A stretch of DNA of 42,322 bases, from positions 1 through 42,322 of the forward strand of contig CALCCA010000105.1 in assembly GCA_937899725.1 (NCBI GenBank), in the 5' to 3' direction. Shown here piece after piece: positions 1 through 9,238 of the stretch (within the stretch, counting starts at the first letter, position 1; each line of letters begins with the position of its first letter). The position numbers and the translations under genes were made by a program. Under the pieces are notes generated by a model, which saw only the letters and a list, made by a program, of their open reading frames with translations, was not told where the DNA came from and did not search any database. Source of the stretch: an uncultured Halomicronema sp. Its GTDB lineage: Bacteria > Cyanobacteriota > Cyanobacteriia > Phormidesmidales > Phormidesmidaceae.

Positions 1-1
1 C

Positions 2-2017
2 TCTGGACATGGCATCGCAAATTACCCTGGTTCATCTCCTAATTATGCAACGCCGGGCATCTTTGAGAGCGATCGCTACTTTGACGTCTTGGTGGAATAT
101 GCCAAGGCCACCCCTGACGACATTTTGATCCAAATTACAGTCGTCAACCGTGGCCCGGCAGCTAAACCACTGACAGTGCTACCGACCCTATGGTTTCGCA
201 ATACCTGGAGCTGGGCAGAAAACAGCCCAAAACCCCAGATCAAACTGGCCGATCGGCAAGCCGATTTCAGCACCTTGGCCGCCAGCCATCCTGATTTTGG
301 CCCGCACTATCTCTATTGCCAGCACATCACCGCTGACGGCGATAACTCTATCCTCTTCACCGAAAATGAGACGAACAATCAGGCGCTCGTCGGTGCAGAC
401 AACACCACGCCCTATGTTAAGGATGCCTTCCACCGCTACGTCATCGCCGGTGATACTGCAGCCGTCAATCCTGAGGCGATCGGCACAAAGGCTGCCGCCC
501 ATTACCACTTGACCATTGAACCGGGTGAAACGCAGCAGCTGCGGCTGCGGCTCAGCGATGCCGCGCAGCTAGAGCAACCTTTTGGCGATTTTGCGGCGGC
601 GCTGCACCAGCGGCAGCAAGAAGCCGACGACTTTTATCAGACGGTGACCCCGTTTGCGATGCCGGAGGCCGAACGCGCCTTGCAGCGCCAAGCCTTCGCT
701 GGTTTGATGTGGAGCAAACAGTTTTACGCCTTTGATGTCGATCTCTGGCAACAGGGCGACCCCACCATGCCGCCACCGCCGGCCCATCGCCAACCCGGTC
801 GCAACCGCCATTGGCGCCATCTCGATGCCTGCGACATCATCTCGATGCCCGACAAGTGGGAATATCCCTGGTTTGCTGCCTGGGATACAGCGTTTCACTG
901 TATTCCGATCTCCGCGATCGATCCTGACTTTGCCAAATATCAGCTCGATATCATGACGCGGGAATGGTACATGCATCCCAATGGTCAAATTCCAGCCTAT
1001 GAGTGGGCCTTTGGCGATGTGAACCCGCCGGTTCATGCCTGGGCCACCTGGCGCGTCTACAAAATTGAGGAAAAGCTCAAGAGACAGGGCGATCGCCCTT
1101 TTTTAGAACGGGTATTTCAAAAGCTACTGCTGAATTTTACCTGGTGGGTCAATCGCAAAGACGCGGGAGACAACAACGTCTTTGAGGGCGGCTTTCTCGG
1201 TTTGGACAACATCGGCGTATTCGATCGCAGCTCTGATCTGCCCACTGGCGGCCACATCGAGCAGTCGGACGGCACCAGTTGGATGGCGATGTACTGCCTC
1301 AACATGCTCACCATTGCTTTAGAGCTGGCGATCGAAAACTCAGTGTACGAAGACATGGCCACGAAGTTCTTCGAGCACTTCATCTACATTGCCGATGCGA
1401 TGAACCACATTGGCGAAGACCGCGCTCAGCTGTGGGATGACGATGATGGCTTTTTCTACGATGTGCTGTATTTTCCCAATGGCGATCGCCAGCGCCTAAA
1501 GGTGCGCTCTGTAGTGGGTCTGATTCCCCTCTTTGCCGTGGCCACCTTAGAGCCCGACCGGCTGGCGAAAGTGCCGAACTTTAAGCAGCGCATGGACTGG
1601 TTTATTGACAACCGGCCAGAGCTGAAGAAAAACGTCGCCTGTATGGAAACTGAAGGCATGGGGGCACGCCGCCTTTTAGCCCTCTGCTACGCCACGCTGG
1701 GTCGGGTCGAACCCCATGACAAACTCCGGCGGATTCTCACCAAGCTGCTCGACGAGTCCGAGTTTCTCAGCCCCTACGGGATTCGCGCGCTGTCTCGTTA
1801 TCACGCCGAGCACCCTTACCACTTTCACGCGAATGGTGAAGACTTTTACGTGCATTACGAACCGGCAGAATCGAACAGTGGCCTGTTTGGCGGCAATTCC
1901 AACTGGCGCGGCCCAATCTGGTTTCCCACCAATTACTTGCTGATCGAATCACTGCAAAAGTTTCACCATTACCTCGGCGATGACTTCACCGTGGAATGTC
2001 CCACCGGCTCGGGGTAG
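2..2017 (+). CDS. MGH1/GH63-type glycoside hydrolase, 5' partial, ends at premature amber
   Basis: The frame is open from the window edge, so the true start lies upstream; the TTG at position 89 is internal. The 671 visible residues include VLPTLWFRNTW, WEYPWFAAWDTAFH, WDDDDGFFYDVL and NWRGPIWFPTNYLL. These are typical of the (alpha/alpha)6-barrel MGH1-like/GH63 glucosidase family that trims glucosides or glucosylglycerate-type compounds; the exact substrate cannot be read here. The Asp of FAAWD is a likely catalytic acid by family analogy. The frame ends at TAG (2015-2017), but family-typical sequence continues in the same frame for 86 codons. The stop is therefore probably a point mutation, a sequencing error or a readthrough site. 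Confidence 0.85.
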   Translation, partial: SGHGIANYPGSSPNYATPGIFESDRYFDVLVEYAKATPDDILIQITVVNRGPAAKPLTVLPTLWFRNTWSWAENSPKPQIKLADRQADFSTLAASHPDFGPHYLYCQHITADGDNSILFTENETNNQALVGADNTTPYVKDAFHRYVIAGDTAAVNPEAIGTKAAAHYHLTIEPGETQQLRLRLSDAAQLEQPFGDFAAALHQRQQEADDFYQTVTPFAMPEAERALQRQAFAGLMWSKQFYAFDVDLWQQGDPTMPPPPAHRQPGRNRHWRHLDACDIISMPDKWEYPWFAAWDTAFHCIPISAIDPDFAKYQLDIMTREWYMHPNGQIPAYEWAFGDVNPPVHAWATWRVYKIEEKLKRQGDRPFLERVFQKLLLNFTWWVNRKDAGDNNVFEGGFLGLDNIGVFDRSSDLPTGGHIEQSDGTSWMAMYCLNMLTIALELAIENSVYEDMATKFFEHFIYIADAMNHIGEDRAQLWDDDDGFFYDVLYFPNGDRQRLKVRSVVGLIPLFAVATLEPDRLAKVPNFKQRMDWFIDNRPELKKNVACMETEGMGARRLLALCYATLGRVEPHDKLRRILTKLLDESEFLSPYGIRALSRYHAEHPYHFHANGEDFYVHYEPAESNSGLFGGNSNWRGPIWFPTNYLLIESLQKFHHYLGDDFTVECPTGSG

Positions 2018-2278
2018 CAGATGAATCTTTGGGAAGTCGCGGCAGAGCTATCGCAGCGGTTGACCAATATTTTCTTACCGGATGAGACGGGCGATCACCC
2101 CCTATACGGCGGGCTGCATCCCTTTCAGTCCAATCCGCATTGGCGTCACTACGTGCTGTTTTACGAATACTTCCATGGTGACAACGGTGCCGGTCTCGGG
2201 GCCAGCCATCAAACCGGCTGGACGGGCCTCGTCGCTAAGCTCATTCAGCAGTTGAGCCAATATCAACAGGGTGAATAA
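2018..2278 (+). pseudogene. C-terminal remainder of the glycoside hydrolase after the in-frame TAG
   Basis: This stretch is in the same frame as the preceding gene and directly follows its TAG. It begins with CAG, then an ATG at 2021, and encodes [18 protein letters not shown] and then [22 protein letters not shown] and [18 protein letters not shown], ending in TGA at 2276-2278. The last segments are the normal closing part of the MGH1-like glucosidase fold, including the GASHQTGWT motif. It would not fold alone as a short protein. I read the two pieces as one gene of which the upstream 671+ residues are made, or the whole if the amber is read through. Confidence 0.75.
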
Positions 2279-2318
2279 AGGCGTGAGCCAGTGGGCACAG
2301 CTCCGCCCAAGCACTGTC

Positions 2319-2567
2319 TCAGGCTTCTTCGGCCTCGATCTTCTCGCGCGTTTCGCCCCAGTAAGCACTGACGGTGATGACTTCCTCGTCACCCTGAATG
2401 GCCGATTTCCAACGGTAAATCGTCTTTTTGGGATTAACGCCCACCTCCAGCAGCTTGGCCCCCATGTAGTAAGTCATTGAATCGCGGGTCCGCTGCTTAA
2501 AAAATTCCGACTGGTTTTTAGGCACCGTGCGCGACAGGTGAGCTTGAGTATGTTTGGGTTTGGCCAT
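2319..2567 (-). CDS. Small hypothetical protein (82 aa)
   Basis: The protein is basic at the N terminus (MAKPKHTQAHLSRTVPKNQ) and acidic at the C terminus. Its centre has aromatic and charged residues that look like real coding sequence (MTYYMGAKLLEVGVN, KKTIYRWKSAIQGDEEVITV). I recognise no domain. It converges with the glycoside hydrolase, with about 40 bp between the two stop codons. No strong Shine-Dalgarno precedes the ATG; a purine run lies about 20 nt upstream. Probably a conserved small cyanobacterial protein, but this rests on amino-acid composition only. Confidence 0.5.
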   Translation of the reverse strand: MAKPKHTQAHLSRTVPKNQSEFFKQRTRDSMTYYMGAKLLEVGVNPKKTIYRWKSAIQGDEEVITVSAYWGETREKIEAEEA

Positions 2568-2722
2568 GTCAGCAGTCGTTAATCGAATCTTCTTCTTTTA
2601 TTAAACAAGTAATCGGGGGCGATCCGGCACCGCTCTGTTGAACGCCAGACAGGACGGCAATATTCGTCTGCCTCACGGCGGTGCTGAGCGGCGATCGCCG
2701 CCAGCTTGGCACTCAATCCCAG

Positions 2723-3952
2723 CTACCGCAGGTAGTAAAAGACTGCCTGCAGCCCCCCAATCAAAACACCCAAGGCACCACCGAGATTCACGATCGCCTG
2801 CAGCTCGTTGCGCACGATCCCCTGCACCGCGGTTTCTAACTCTTCAGGGTTGGTGGCACTGACCCGTTCAATAATCACCTGATCAATATCGAGAATCGGA
2901 ATCACCTGCGCCACCAAGCTTTCCAAATCTTTTTCCAGATAGCGCTCTAAAATCAGCGCTAACTCTTCACTCACGGGGTCAAGGGAATCATTGATCACGC
3001 TAGAGTTGCGCAAGCGATTCAGCAGTTGGTTAGCCAGCATCTGCCAGTTGATGGTCGCACTGAGCCCCTGTAGCAGCTCTGGCCCCAAGGTTTGGATATA
3101 GCCGCGCACGGCTTCTCGAATCGTGGTGCGCAGTTCTCGCACGGTGGAGACTGGCAGACGCTGTAGAGTGAGCTGCTGCAGCATTTCTTGCAGTCGGGCA
3201 TTGAGATTGAGCGCTTCTACTAATTCCGCAAGGCGTAGATTCGTGGTCTCCCGCTCATCCAGACAAAAGGTGCGCAAGCGAGTCAGAGCGTTCCGCACGC
3301 CAAACAGATTGGCCACTACCCAATAGGTGCCACTGGTTTTAGACCGAAAGATTTCGTCAATGACTTGAATGTTGCGATCGGTCAAAAAATCGACCAGCGT
3401 CCGGCGCAGGCGATCTGGCGGCAGCACGGAAATCAGCAGCCAGCTTGACAGTTGCTGGGCCTGATCGGGCGATAGCTGAAATTCCAGCAGCACCTGGTCA
3501 AAAATCTGATTAATCTGCGCTTCCAGAAAGTCTTCACGCCGCGCCCAAACCTTCAGCAATCGGGGCAGAGACGCGCCAAACACATCCTGCAAGACCTTAC
3601 CGACAATTTCGGCGGTGCGCGCCTGGTTGCGAGACTGAATCTGATCCAGCGTCAGTTCTAATAGCCAGCGAATGGCCTGTTGAGTGCGCTCAGTCTGCAA
3701 GAGGCGACGCGCTAGATTTTCGAGTTCTGTAGGGGTCAGCAGTGACCCCATAATCGTGTCGGCAACGCGGCGGGCCAGCCGCGCCTGATTACTCGGAATC
3801 AACCCCGGCGTTAAAGGCAATCGGCGCTTAAACAGGTAGTAAGGCCGATAGGGTCGAAACAGCATCTTGATAGCCAGGTCATTGGTGAAATACCCAATCA
3901 CACCGCCGACCAGAGGCGGGGCTAGCAGTAGCCAAATATCAGACCAGACCAT
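2723..3952 (-). CDS. DUF445 family membrane protein
   Basis: The 409 residues start with a membrane segment and the family signature ([20 protein letters not shown], then [14 protein letters not shown] and [11 protein letters not shown]). A long helical soluble region follows, and the protein closes with a second hydrophobic segment ([19 protein letters not shown]). This N- and C-terminal anchoring with a helical middle is the usual DUF445 (YheB-like) layout, and the length is normal for cyanobacteria. Biochemical function is not established for the family. The gene points the same way as menG but is about 100 bp away and may be transcribed separately. Confidence 0.88.
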   Translation of the reverse strand: MVWSDIWLLLAPPLVGGVIGYFTNDLAIKMLFRPYRPYYLFKRRLPLTPGLIPSNQARLARRVADTIMGSLLTPTELENLARRLLQTERTQQAIRWLLELTLDQIQSRNQARTAEIVGKVLQDVFGASLPRLLKVWARREDFLEAQINQIFDQVLLEFQLSPDQAQQLSSWLLISVLPPDRLRRTLVDFLTDRNIQVIDEIFRSKTSGTYWVVANLFGVRNALTRLRTFCLDERETTNLRLAELVEALNLNARLQEMLQQLTLQRLPVSTVRELRTTIREAVRGYIQTLGPELLQGLSATINWQMLANQLLNRLRNSSVINDSLDPVSEELALILERYLEKDLESLVAQVIPILDIDQVIIERVSATNPEELETAVQGIVRNELQAIVNLGGALGVLIGGLQAVFYYLR

Positions 3953-4057
3953 TTAAGCAACCAGGGGCGATCGCACCGATACCAACGTGCCGAGCTATCA
4001 TAACAAACCCACCGTCGCAGCGCTTGCCCCGTAAGGCGTATAAACCCCACCTCGCCC

Positions 4058-4768
4058 TTATTTGGTCATGACCAGGATGCCCATCAGCCCGGCCGCCACG
4101 GGGTAAAACGTGACGTCAGCAAAGCCAGCCGTTTGGGCCAGCTGCACCTGCTGTTGCCCGGTCGGAAACCGGTCAAGACTGGGACTAATGTAAGCGTATT
4201 CGGCAGTCAGGTCGAACCGCTGGGCGGCGGTGACCACCACGTTATCTAAATACCATTGTTGAAATTGCCGTAGCCACGCTGACGCCGGTCGGTGGAAGTC
4301 AAGCACTGCCGCCCGCCCACCCGGTTTGAGCACTCGCTGCAGCTCTCTCAGACCTTGAGGCACGTCGGTGAGGTTGCGCAAACCGTAGGCCATGGTGACC
4401 ACGTCAAACTCAGCGTCATCGAAGGGTAACTGCAGCGCATCGCCTTCAATCCACTGTACGGGCGCCAACCCAATTTGCTGCGTCGCCTTTTGCTGGGCGA
4501 TCGCCAGCTGCGCCGGCGCAAAGTCTAAGCCATATACCTGGCCGGTTTGGCCGAGGCGGCGGGCCAGTAGCAGCGCCAGATCACCACTGCCGCAGCAGAC
4601 ATCAAGCCCGATCTGCCCTGCCGCTGCCTGACTCCAATCGACGGCCATTTGCTTCCAAACCTGATGCAGACCGAAGCTCAGCTGCTGATTAAAGTCGTCA
4701 TAAACTGGCGCAATGCGGTCGAACAGGCCCTGAATGTCATCAGCGGAGGGAGACGGTGTTTGAGTCAC
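4058..4768 (-). CDS. menG: Demethylmenaquinone / 2-phytyl-1,4-naphthoquinone methyltransferase
   Basis: A 236-residue class I SAM-dependent methyltransferase of the UbiE/COQ5 family. Motif I is LDVCCGSGDLALLLARR. The family blocks VYGLDFAPAQLAIA, VTMAYGLRNLTDVPQGL and VLKPGGRAAVLDFHRP follow in order. In cyanobacteria this enzyme performs the ring methylation that completes phylloquinone, the secondary electron acceptor of photosystem I. The C-terminal TAGFADVTFYPVAAGLMGILV is also typical. The length is normal and all key motifs are intact. UbiE-type annotation is an alternative name for the same fold, but the organism makes MenG the better call. Confidence 0.93.
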   Translation of the reverse strand: MTQTPSPSADDIQGLFDRIAPVYDDFNQQLSFGLHQVWKQMAVDWSQAAAGQIGLDVCCGSGDLALLLARRLGQTGQVYGLDFAPAQLAIAQQKATQQIGLAPVQWIEGDALQLPFDDAEFDVVTMAYGLRNLTDVPQGLRELQRVLKPGGRAAVLDFHRPASAWLRQFQQWYLDNVVVTAAQRFDLTAEYAYISPSLDRFPTGQQQVQLAQTAGFADVTFYPVAAGLMGILVMTK

Positions 4769-4824
4769 AGGTGGATTGCGCGTCGTGAGGTTCTACTCAG
4801 ACTACGATAGCCCTGCGACGCGAT

Positions 4825-5721
4825 TTACAGACAGGCCAGCGTTAATGCCACCTGTTGAGCCGTCATTTTGATAAAGTTTTGGCTGCGCTCTGAGAACACC
4901 TGAGGCGATGCCCACTGCAAAGAGACGATCGCAACCACCGCGCCGCGAAACCGGACGGGTGCAACACAGTGCGCCCCCATGCCGGCAGCCTCATAAGCCG
5001 CTTTGGTAGCCGCATCAGCGACCTTGGCACCATCCGTGCAGTACTTCAGCTCACGGCTGGCGATCGCCTCGCCCACTAGAGGATCTTGCTTAATCAAATC
5101 ACTGCTGGCAGTACCGGCAATCCCCACATGGTCGGCCAAAACAGCTTGATCAACTAAATGTACAGCAACGCCTTGCGCCCCAATCACGCGCTGGGCCGCT
5201 GTGGCGATATCTGGCAAGGCCACCGTCACATCATCGGTAGATTGGGCAATCTCCGCCATTTTCATCACGACCCAATGCTGATTTTCTAGCAGGTCGATGG
5301 CTTCCCCACGCTGCTTCAACAAATCATAGGTATGGGCGGCCTGATCCACCACGTGCTTTAACTCGTCGGGGTCCCAGGGCTTCGTAATGTAGCGGTAGAC
5401 CTGACCAGCATTGATCGCATCAACCAGATCTTCCACATCGGTAAAACCGGTCAAAATGATGCGTACCGTGTCAGGAAACTCAGGGACGGTCTTGCTCAAA
5501 AACTCAGTGCCCTTCATCTCTGGCATGCGCTGATCAGAAATGATGACCGCAACTTCGCCGTGCTCAGACAAGATCTCTAGGGCTTGTTGACCGCTCTCAG
5601 CTCTCAACACCGTAAAGTCGCGCCGAAACGTGCGATAAAGCAGATCGAGATTGTCAGGCTCGTCGTCAACAACCAGCATCTTAGCCTTGTTAACTTTGCG
5701 TGAATGAGATGCCACAGTCAT
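4825..5721 (-). CDS. Response regulator: REC receiver plus GAF domain
   Basis: The N-terminal receiver (about residues 12-130) shows MLVVDDEPDNLDLLYRTF, the phosphoacceptor Asp63 in VIISDQRMPEMKG, the conserved Thr in IILTGF and the Lys in YITKPWDPDEL. A helical linker follows, then a GAF-like sensory domain (about 150-298) with CVAPVRFRGAVVAIVSLQW. There is no DNA-binding, GGDEF or kinase output. The protein therefore probably acts by contact with a partner, or couples phosphorylation to ligand binding by the GAF domain. It is transcribed alone; no cognate histidine kinase is visible nearby. Confidence 0.88.
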   Translation of the reverse strand: MTVASHSRKVNKAKMLVVDDEPDNLDLLYRTFRRDFTVLRAESGQQALEILSEHGEVAVIISDQRMPEMKGTEFLSKTVPEFPDTVRIILTGFTDVEDLVDAINAGQVYRYITKPWDPDELKHVVDQAAHTYDLLKQRGEAIDLLENQHWVVMKMAEIAQSTDDVTVALPDIATAAQRVIGAQGVAVHLVDQAVLADHVGIAGTASSDLIKQDPLVGEAIASRELKYCTDGAKVADAATKAAYEAAGMGAHCVAPVRFRGAVVAIVSLQWASPQVFSERSQNFIKMTAQQVALTLACL

Positions 5722-6609
5722 GTTTGAAGTCTCCCAAAATTATGGCATTGCACTGTCCAGTGACATGTGCCACCTAACAATCAATTGCTCTTAAAAACTC
5801 GCTTTCAGAATACCCACACGATCGTTAAAGCAAACGATACTGACGGTTCGCATTAACATCACAATCGAGCCAGTCGCCACCGCTGCCCGATCGCTCAATA
5901 CAGACCAGGGTACGTCAAATCAGGGACGGTCAAAAGCCTGGAGGCAGAAATGACCCGCCCGTTCTGCCCCCTTAGCGAGGGGCGAGAAACCGCGCCCTGC
6001 CGCCTGATATCACAGCCTCCCCGGCAAGCATGGCAAGATCCGACGGCATAGGGCGATCTGTATACCACATGCCCAAAATTGTCGGTTTAGCGCTACTGCT
6101 CTCAACATACAAGAATTCGGCAGGCAGAATACCCTGCGGGAAGGGCAAGGCCCTACGGAAATCGGAATTGAAAATCTGACCAGATGGTGATTTCAGTCCT
6201 CTGGAGTGACCTGATCGAACTGTGGCTTGCCATATCACAACTTCAGTCATCTGGAGGGGCTTGACCGAGCAGCGATTGACGCTCCGGCACTAAGACAGTG
6301 ACCGCCTGACTCTTTCAGGCATCGCCGTCCCCACATTCCGCCAACCGGTCACGTGATCCCATGAAATGCTCACATCTGGCATTACGGCAGGCAAGCTGTC
6401 AGGCAAAACCTGGCCCCACTCAAAATCGCCCAACCGGTTTCCCGCTGAGCGACTGCTGCAGAGTGTATCGCCAGTTGAGAAGCGCGATGGCGACTGTAGA
6501 ACAACAACCTAACATCCCACTAATAGACGCTCTAAGCCCAAGACGCTATGCCCCACCCGCAGGCTTGGCGGGCGTCCGGCGCGGCTAGTAACCGTGAGCG
6601 GTTGGTCGA
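5722..6609. other. Gene-poor spacer with hairpins and an imperfect direct repeat
   Basis: About 890 bp lie between the divergent or tandem starts and ends of the flanking genes. Short frames exist on both strands (minus 5972-6250, plus 6361-6588), but neither has a recognisable domain or a convincing start. Visible structure: GGCAGAA at 5943-5949 pairs with TTCTGCC at 5962-5968, overlapping a second hairpin around CCCCTTAGCGAGGGG. A roughly 50-bp imperfect direct repeat is marked by CAGTCCTCTGGAG (about 6195) and CAGTCATCTGGAG (about 6244). The 5' part presumably includes the response-regulator promoter. Confidence 0.5.
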
Positions 6610-7341
6610 TTACTCGTGAGACTCAGCCCCCTTTGAGAATCGATCAAAGAAATGATGATTGCGCTTACGGTAACTTTCCGGAAACGGTAAATCCAGCGTT
6701 TGGTGAAAGTCTTCTTGAACTTTGAGCGTCAAAAGCCGCGAGGCCTGACGCACAATTTGCCCTAGCAAATGATCCCCAGTTTTCTGCACGATCCGCTTGG
6801 GTAAAGCCTGGATAAAGCGAGGAAAGCTCACCCACACCTTCAAATCGAGATCCCAATCCACCTGGGTGATCACGGCTCCTGACTCACTCAAAATCTCCTT
6901 AAGCTCAAGCGATGCCTTGAAATCAACTTCGTAGCCCGGTGCCATATAGCCCGGAATCGGAATGGTTTCAATGCGATAGACCCCGTGATCTTGAGGCAGC
7001 AAATGCAAGCCGATTTTAGGCTCAACATCATACCCCAACGCGCCAAAGTGACCCACCGTCAGGTCATATCCGTTATCGCCTAGTGGCGTTGCCGTCATCG
7101 GATGTGCACACCGCAAAAACCAAGCGTGGTGATCGTCTAAATACTGAGTCACTGTGAGGCGATCAGCGGCCATATCCATGCGCCCAACATAGCCCCCTTT
7201 GAACAGAAACGGAGCGCCGCGAGAGATTTCAGTGTGAGGCGATTCGGAGTTGCCGTCAACCGGTTCCATCGGGTTAGAGACCGTTCCAAAGCCTGGAACC
7301 GCCAGGTCGTCAGCTCGATGGTTAGTAAAGGATGTTTGCAT
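6610..7341 (-). CDS. DUF1997 domain-containing protein
   Basis: A 243-residue soluble protein. The core (about residues 55-220) contains TQYLDDHHAWFLRCAHPM, VGHFGALGYDVEPKIGL, YRIETIPIPGYMAPGYEVDF and a terminal RIVQKTGDHLLGQIVRQASR helix. This is the DUF1997 layout, conserved in cyanobacteria and plastids; its beta-rich core recalls lipid-binding START-like folds, but its function is unknown. The N-terminal roughly 45 residues are low-conservation in appearance, so an internal start is possible. The gene is divergent from the SDR-like gene. Confidence 0.8.
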   Translation of the reverse strand: MQTSFTNHRADDLAVPGFGTVSNPMEPVDGNSESPHTEISRGAPFLFKGGYVGRMDMAADRLTVTQYLDDHHAWFLRCAHPMTATPLGDNGYDLTVGHFGALGYDVEPKIGLHLLPQDHGVYRIETIPIPGYMAPGYEVDFKASLELKEILSESGAVITQVDWDLDLKVWVSFPRFIQALPKRIVQKTGDHLLGQIVRQASRLLTLKVQEDFHQTLDLPFPESYRKRNHHFFDRFSKGAESHE

Positions 7342-7734
7342 GGATGCGCTGAGCCACTCGTTCCTATAAGCAATGTCAAAAGGCAGGGGGCGATCGCTGG
7401 CCGTCGCCTTGGTTATAACCCAAATGCCATTGTAATCAACACGCCGCCTACACCTTCCGAATCAGAAAGAGCAAAATTGACGATCGCGATTACTCACAAA
7501 AGCTTAACCCAGGTGAACTGAACCTACCTAGTCGAAAATACACGGACAAAAATCATCTTTCCGCATGAGTCAACGCCTTTTCTCCGCAAGCCTACTGCAG
7601 TACGGTTAGCTTATGAATAGGACTGTTCGCAATGTTGAAGCTATCGCTACGGTTTGCCCCCAACACAGAGCAACTTTTTCAATGGTAACGATAGCCAAGA
7701 TAGATTTTGTCATTTTATTCTCAGGGGAAGCACG
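7342..7734. other. Intergenic region between two divergent genes
   Basis: About 390 bp separate the DUF1997 gene (minus) from the SDR-like gene (plus), so it should contain both promoters. It carries HIP1-type sites near 7389 and 7481 and one plausible ribosome-binding site (AGGGGAAG at 7723-7730). The upstream in-frame codons before 7735 lack family similarity. I see no RNA gene or further coding sequence. Confidence 0.55.
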
Positions 7735-8397
7735 ATGAAAGCATTAGTGGTTGGCGCAACGGGCGAAACGGGACGTCGCATCGTGCGGGTATTAATCGGC
7801 AAGGGCATTCCCGTTCGGGCAATGGTGCGCGACCCAGCCCAAGCCAAAGAGATCTTGCCTAACACGGTTGAAGTTGTCACCGGTGATGTCCAAAATCAGG
7901 CCAGCATTGAAGCCGCGATCGCTGACTGCACCGTCCTTTTATGTGCCACTGGGGCGCGTCCCAGCTTCGACCCCACCGGCCCTTATCAAGTGGACTATGA
8001 AGGCACCAAAAACCTCATCAACGTGGCGCAGGCCCACAACATCGAGCACTTCGTCATCGTGTCTTCTCTCTGTGTCTCACGTTTTTTACATCCGCTGAAC
8101 CTGTTCTGGCTGATTTTGTGGTGGAAAAAACAGGCAGAAGATTACCTGATCGCCAGTGGCTTGCCTTACACCATCGTGCGACCAGGGGGGCTCAAAAGTG
8201 ATGACACCGATGACCGCGCCCTGATGATGGCACCGGCGGATACGTTATTTGATGGCAACGTGCCGCGACTCAAGGTGGCAGAAACCTGCGTCGCCGCCCT
8301 CACTGATCCGGCTGCCAAAAATAAAATCGTTGAGATCATCGCTCAAGAAAATGTCGCCCCCAAACCCTTTGCCGAGATGTTTGCCGGCATTGCATAG
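7735..8397 (+). CDS. Atypical SDR / NAD(P)H-binding (NmrA-, Ycf39-like) protein
   Basis: The 220-residue protein starts at the ATG at 7735, preceded by AGGGGAAG at good spacing and beginning directly with the Rossmann strand MKALVVGATGETGRRIVRVL. The frame is open 27 codons further upstream to a TTG, but those residues add nothing recognisable. The glycine-rich GATGETG loop, a strand ending in VTGDVQ, LLCATGARP and the late YTIVRPGGL identify an atypical short-chain dehydrogenase/NAD(P)-binding protein. The YxxxK active site of classical SDRs is not present. Relatives act as epimerase-like or redox-sensing proteins; the substrate here is unknown. Confidence 0.85.
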   Translation: MKALVVGATGETGRRIVRVLIGKGIPVRAMVRDPAQAKEILPNTVEVVTGDVQNQASIEAAIADCTVLLCATGARPSFDPTGPYQVDYEGTKNLINVAQAHNIEHFVIVSSLCVSRFLHPLNLFWLILWWKKQAEDYLIASGLPYTIVRPGGLKSDDTDDRALMMAPADTLFDGNVPRLKVAETCVAALTDPAAKNKIVEIIAQENVAPKPFAEMFAGIA

Positions 8398-8556
8398 AAG
8401 GGCCACTCATTTTTGCGGAGCGGTGAATAGTGGATCGCGGCGACAACTCCCAGTCGGCAGGGCCAGATTTGCCCTCGTGAGGCAGGCCAGTTTCGAAAAA
8501 TGCCGCTGAGGCTGGGATGCTTCATGGTGAACGGATGATTTACAATGGCTAAGCCT

Positions 8557-8640
8557 GGAGAGGTGGCAGAGTGGTCGATTGCGTCCGACTTGAAATCGGA
8601 TGTCCCAAAAGGACCGTGGGTTCGAATCCCACCCTCTCCG
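8557..8640 (+). tRNA. tRNA-Ser (anticodon UGA)
   Basis: The acceptor arm GGAGAGG (8557-8563) pairs with CCTCTCC, followed by discriminator G at 8640. The anticodon arm CCGACTTGAAATCGG presents TGA. A long variable arm (TGTCCCAAAAGGACC region) and the T-arm GTGGGTTCGAATCCCAC are intact. The class II variable arm and anticodon make this serine, reading UCA and related codons. CCA is not encoded. The minus-strand frames overlapping it are antisense artefacts. Confidence 0.97.
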
Positions 8641-9139
8641 TTGCCGGGTTTTAGCGAGTAACGCCGAGCCATCCAGTCCTAGCAAGATGCGTTAGCTCAG
8701 CAATGCGCATGTTGGCTGCACGGGTCTGCGTTGAGGCGATTAAGGCATTGAGACGCGCAGCTTTAGGGTGGAAGACTCATCATTTCGTATCCAGCGGAGT
8801 CGGTTTAAGCCGGAGAATCGTTCTCTGTATGAGAGCTGCTGATCGCAGGTGATGGAATGCAGGCGAGGGCAAAAACTCCAGTGCTGAATCTGGATCGGGT
8901 TAGTGTTGAGCGATCGCAAGCGGCATTTTGATCACATCAGTCGAGATGGGTGCAATGGCGATCTGATGAGTCTTGCAATTCTGACTGCCGACCTTTACAT
9001 TCTGTCGGGCCTGGTCCTTATCAAAGGGTATTCTGCTAGGCCATCAGGCACTTTCCTGACTTTGAAGCAGCAGCCGACCACCACCGCGAGTGCCATAAAC
9101 ATTTGCAACTTTCACGGCGATGCTCCTTAAATTCTTCTT

Positions 9140-9238
9140 AAATAGTCTCGCGTTGCGCAAAGTTGCCCTTATCTTTGGGTTTAAGATACCTCCTAACTGC
9201 GTCTCCAGCCCTGTCAGCTACTGATGGGGCTGCTTTTT
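9140..9238 (+). ncRNA. Candidate small RNA ending at a Rho-independent terminator
   Basis: The terminator at 9206-9238 does not follow any gene on the plus strand; tRNA-Ser ends more than 560 bp upstream. Directly before it is a possible small hairpin (GCCC-TTATCTTT-GGGT near 9163-9180) and then a likely single-stranded ATACCTCCTAACTG stretch whose CCTCC complements ribosome-binding sites. A hairpin, an open CU-rich stretch and a terminator is the general design of several abundant cyanobacterial sRNAs of the Yfr type. I cannot assign a family, and the 5' end is a guess. Confidence 0.3.
9206..9238 (+). terminator. Intrinsic terminator hairpin
   Basis: CAGCCC pairs with GGGCTG and the inner TGTCAG with CTGATG around a three-base CTA loop, giving a near-continuous 12-bp stem. 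It is immediately followed by CTTTTT. The form is textbook for a plus-strand Rho-independent terminator. Confidence 0.65.

Noticed and set aside
5972-6250. 92-codon minus frame
   Set aside because: No domain, no convincing start and repeat-like ending; probably non-coding or a repeat.
6361-6588. 75-codon plus frame
   Set aside because: No recognisable protein features and no ribosome-binding site.
8343-8685. Minus-strand frames overlapping tRNA-Ser (with GGIRTHGPFGTSDFKSD-like translation)
   Set aside because: They are the translated antisense of the tRNA; this peptide is a well-known spurious prediction and the tRNA fold is complete.
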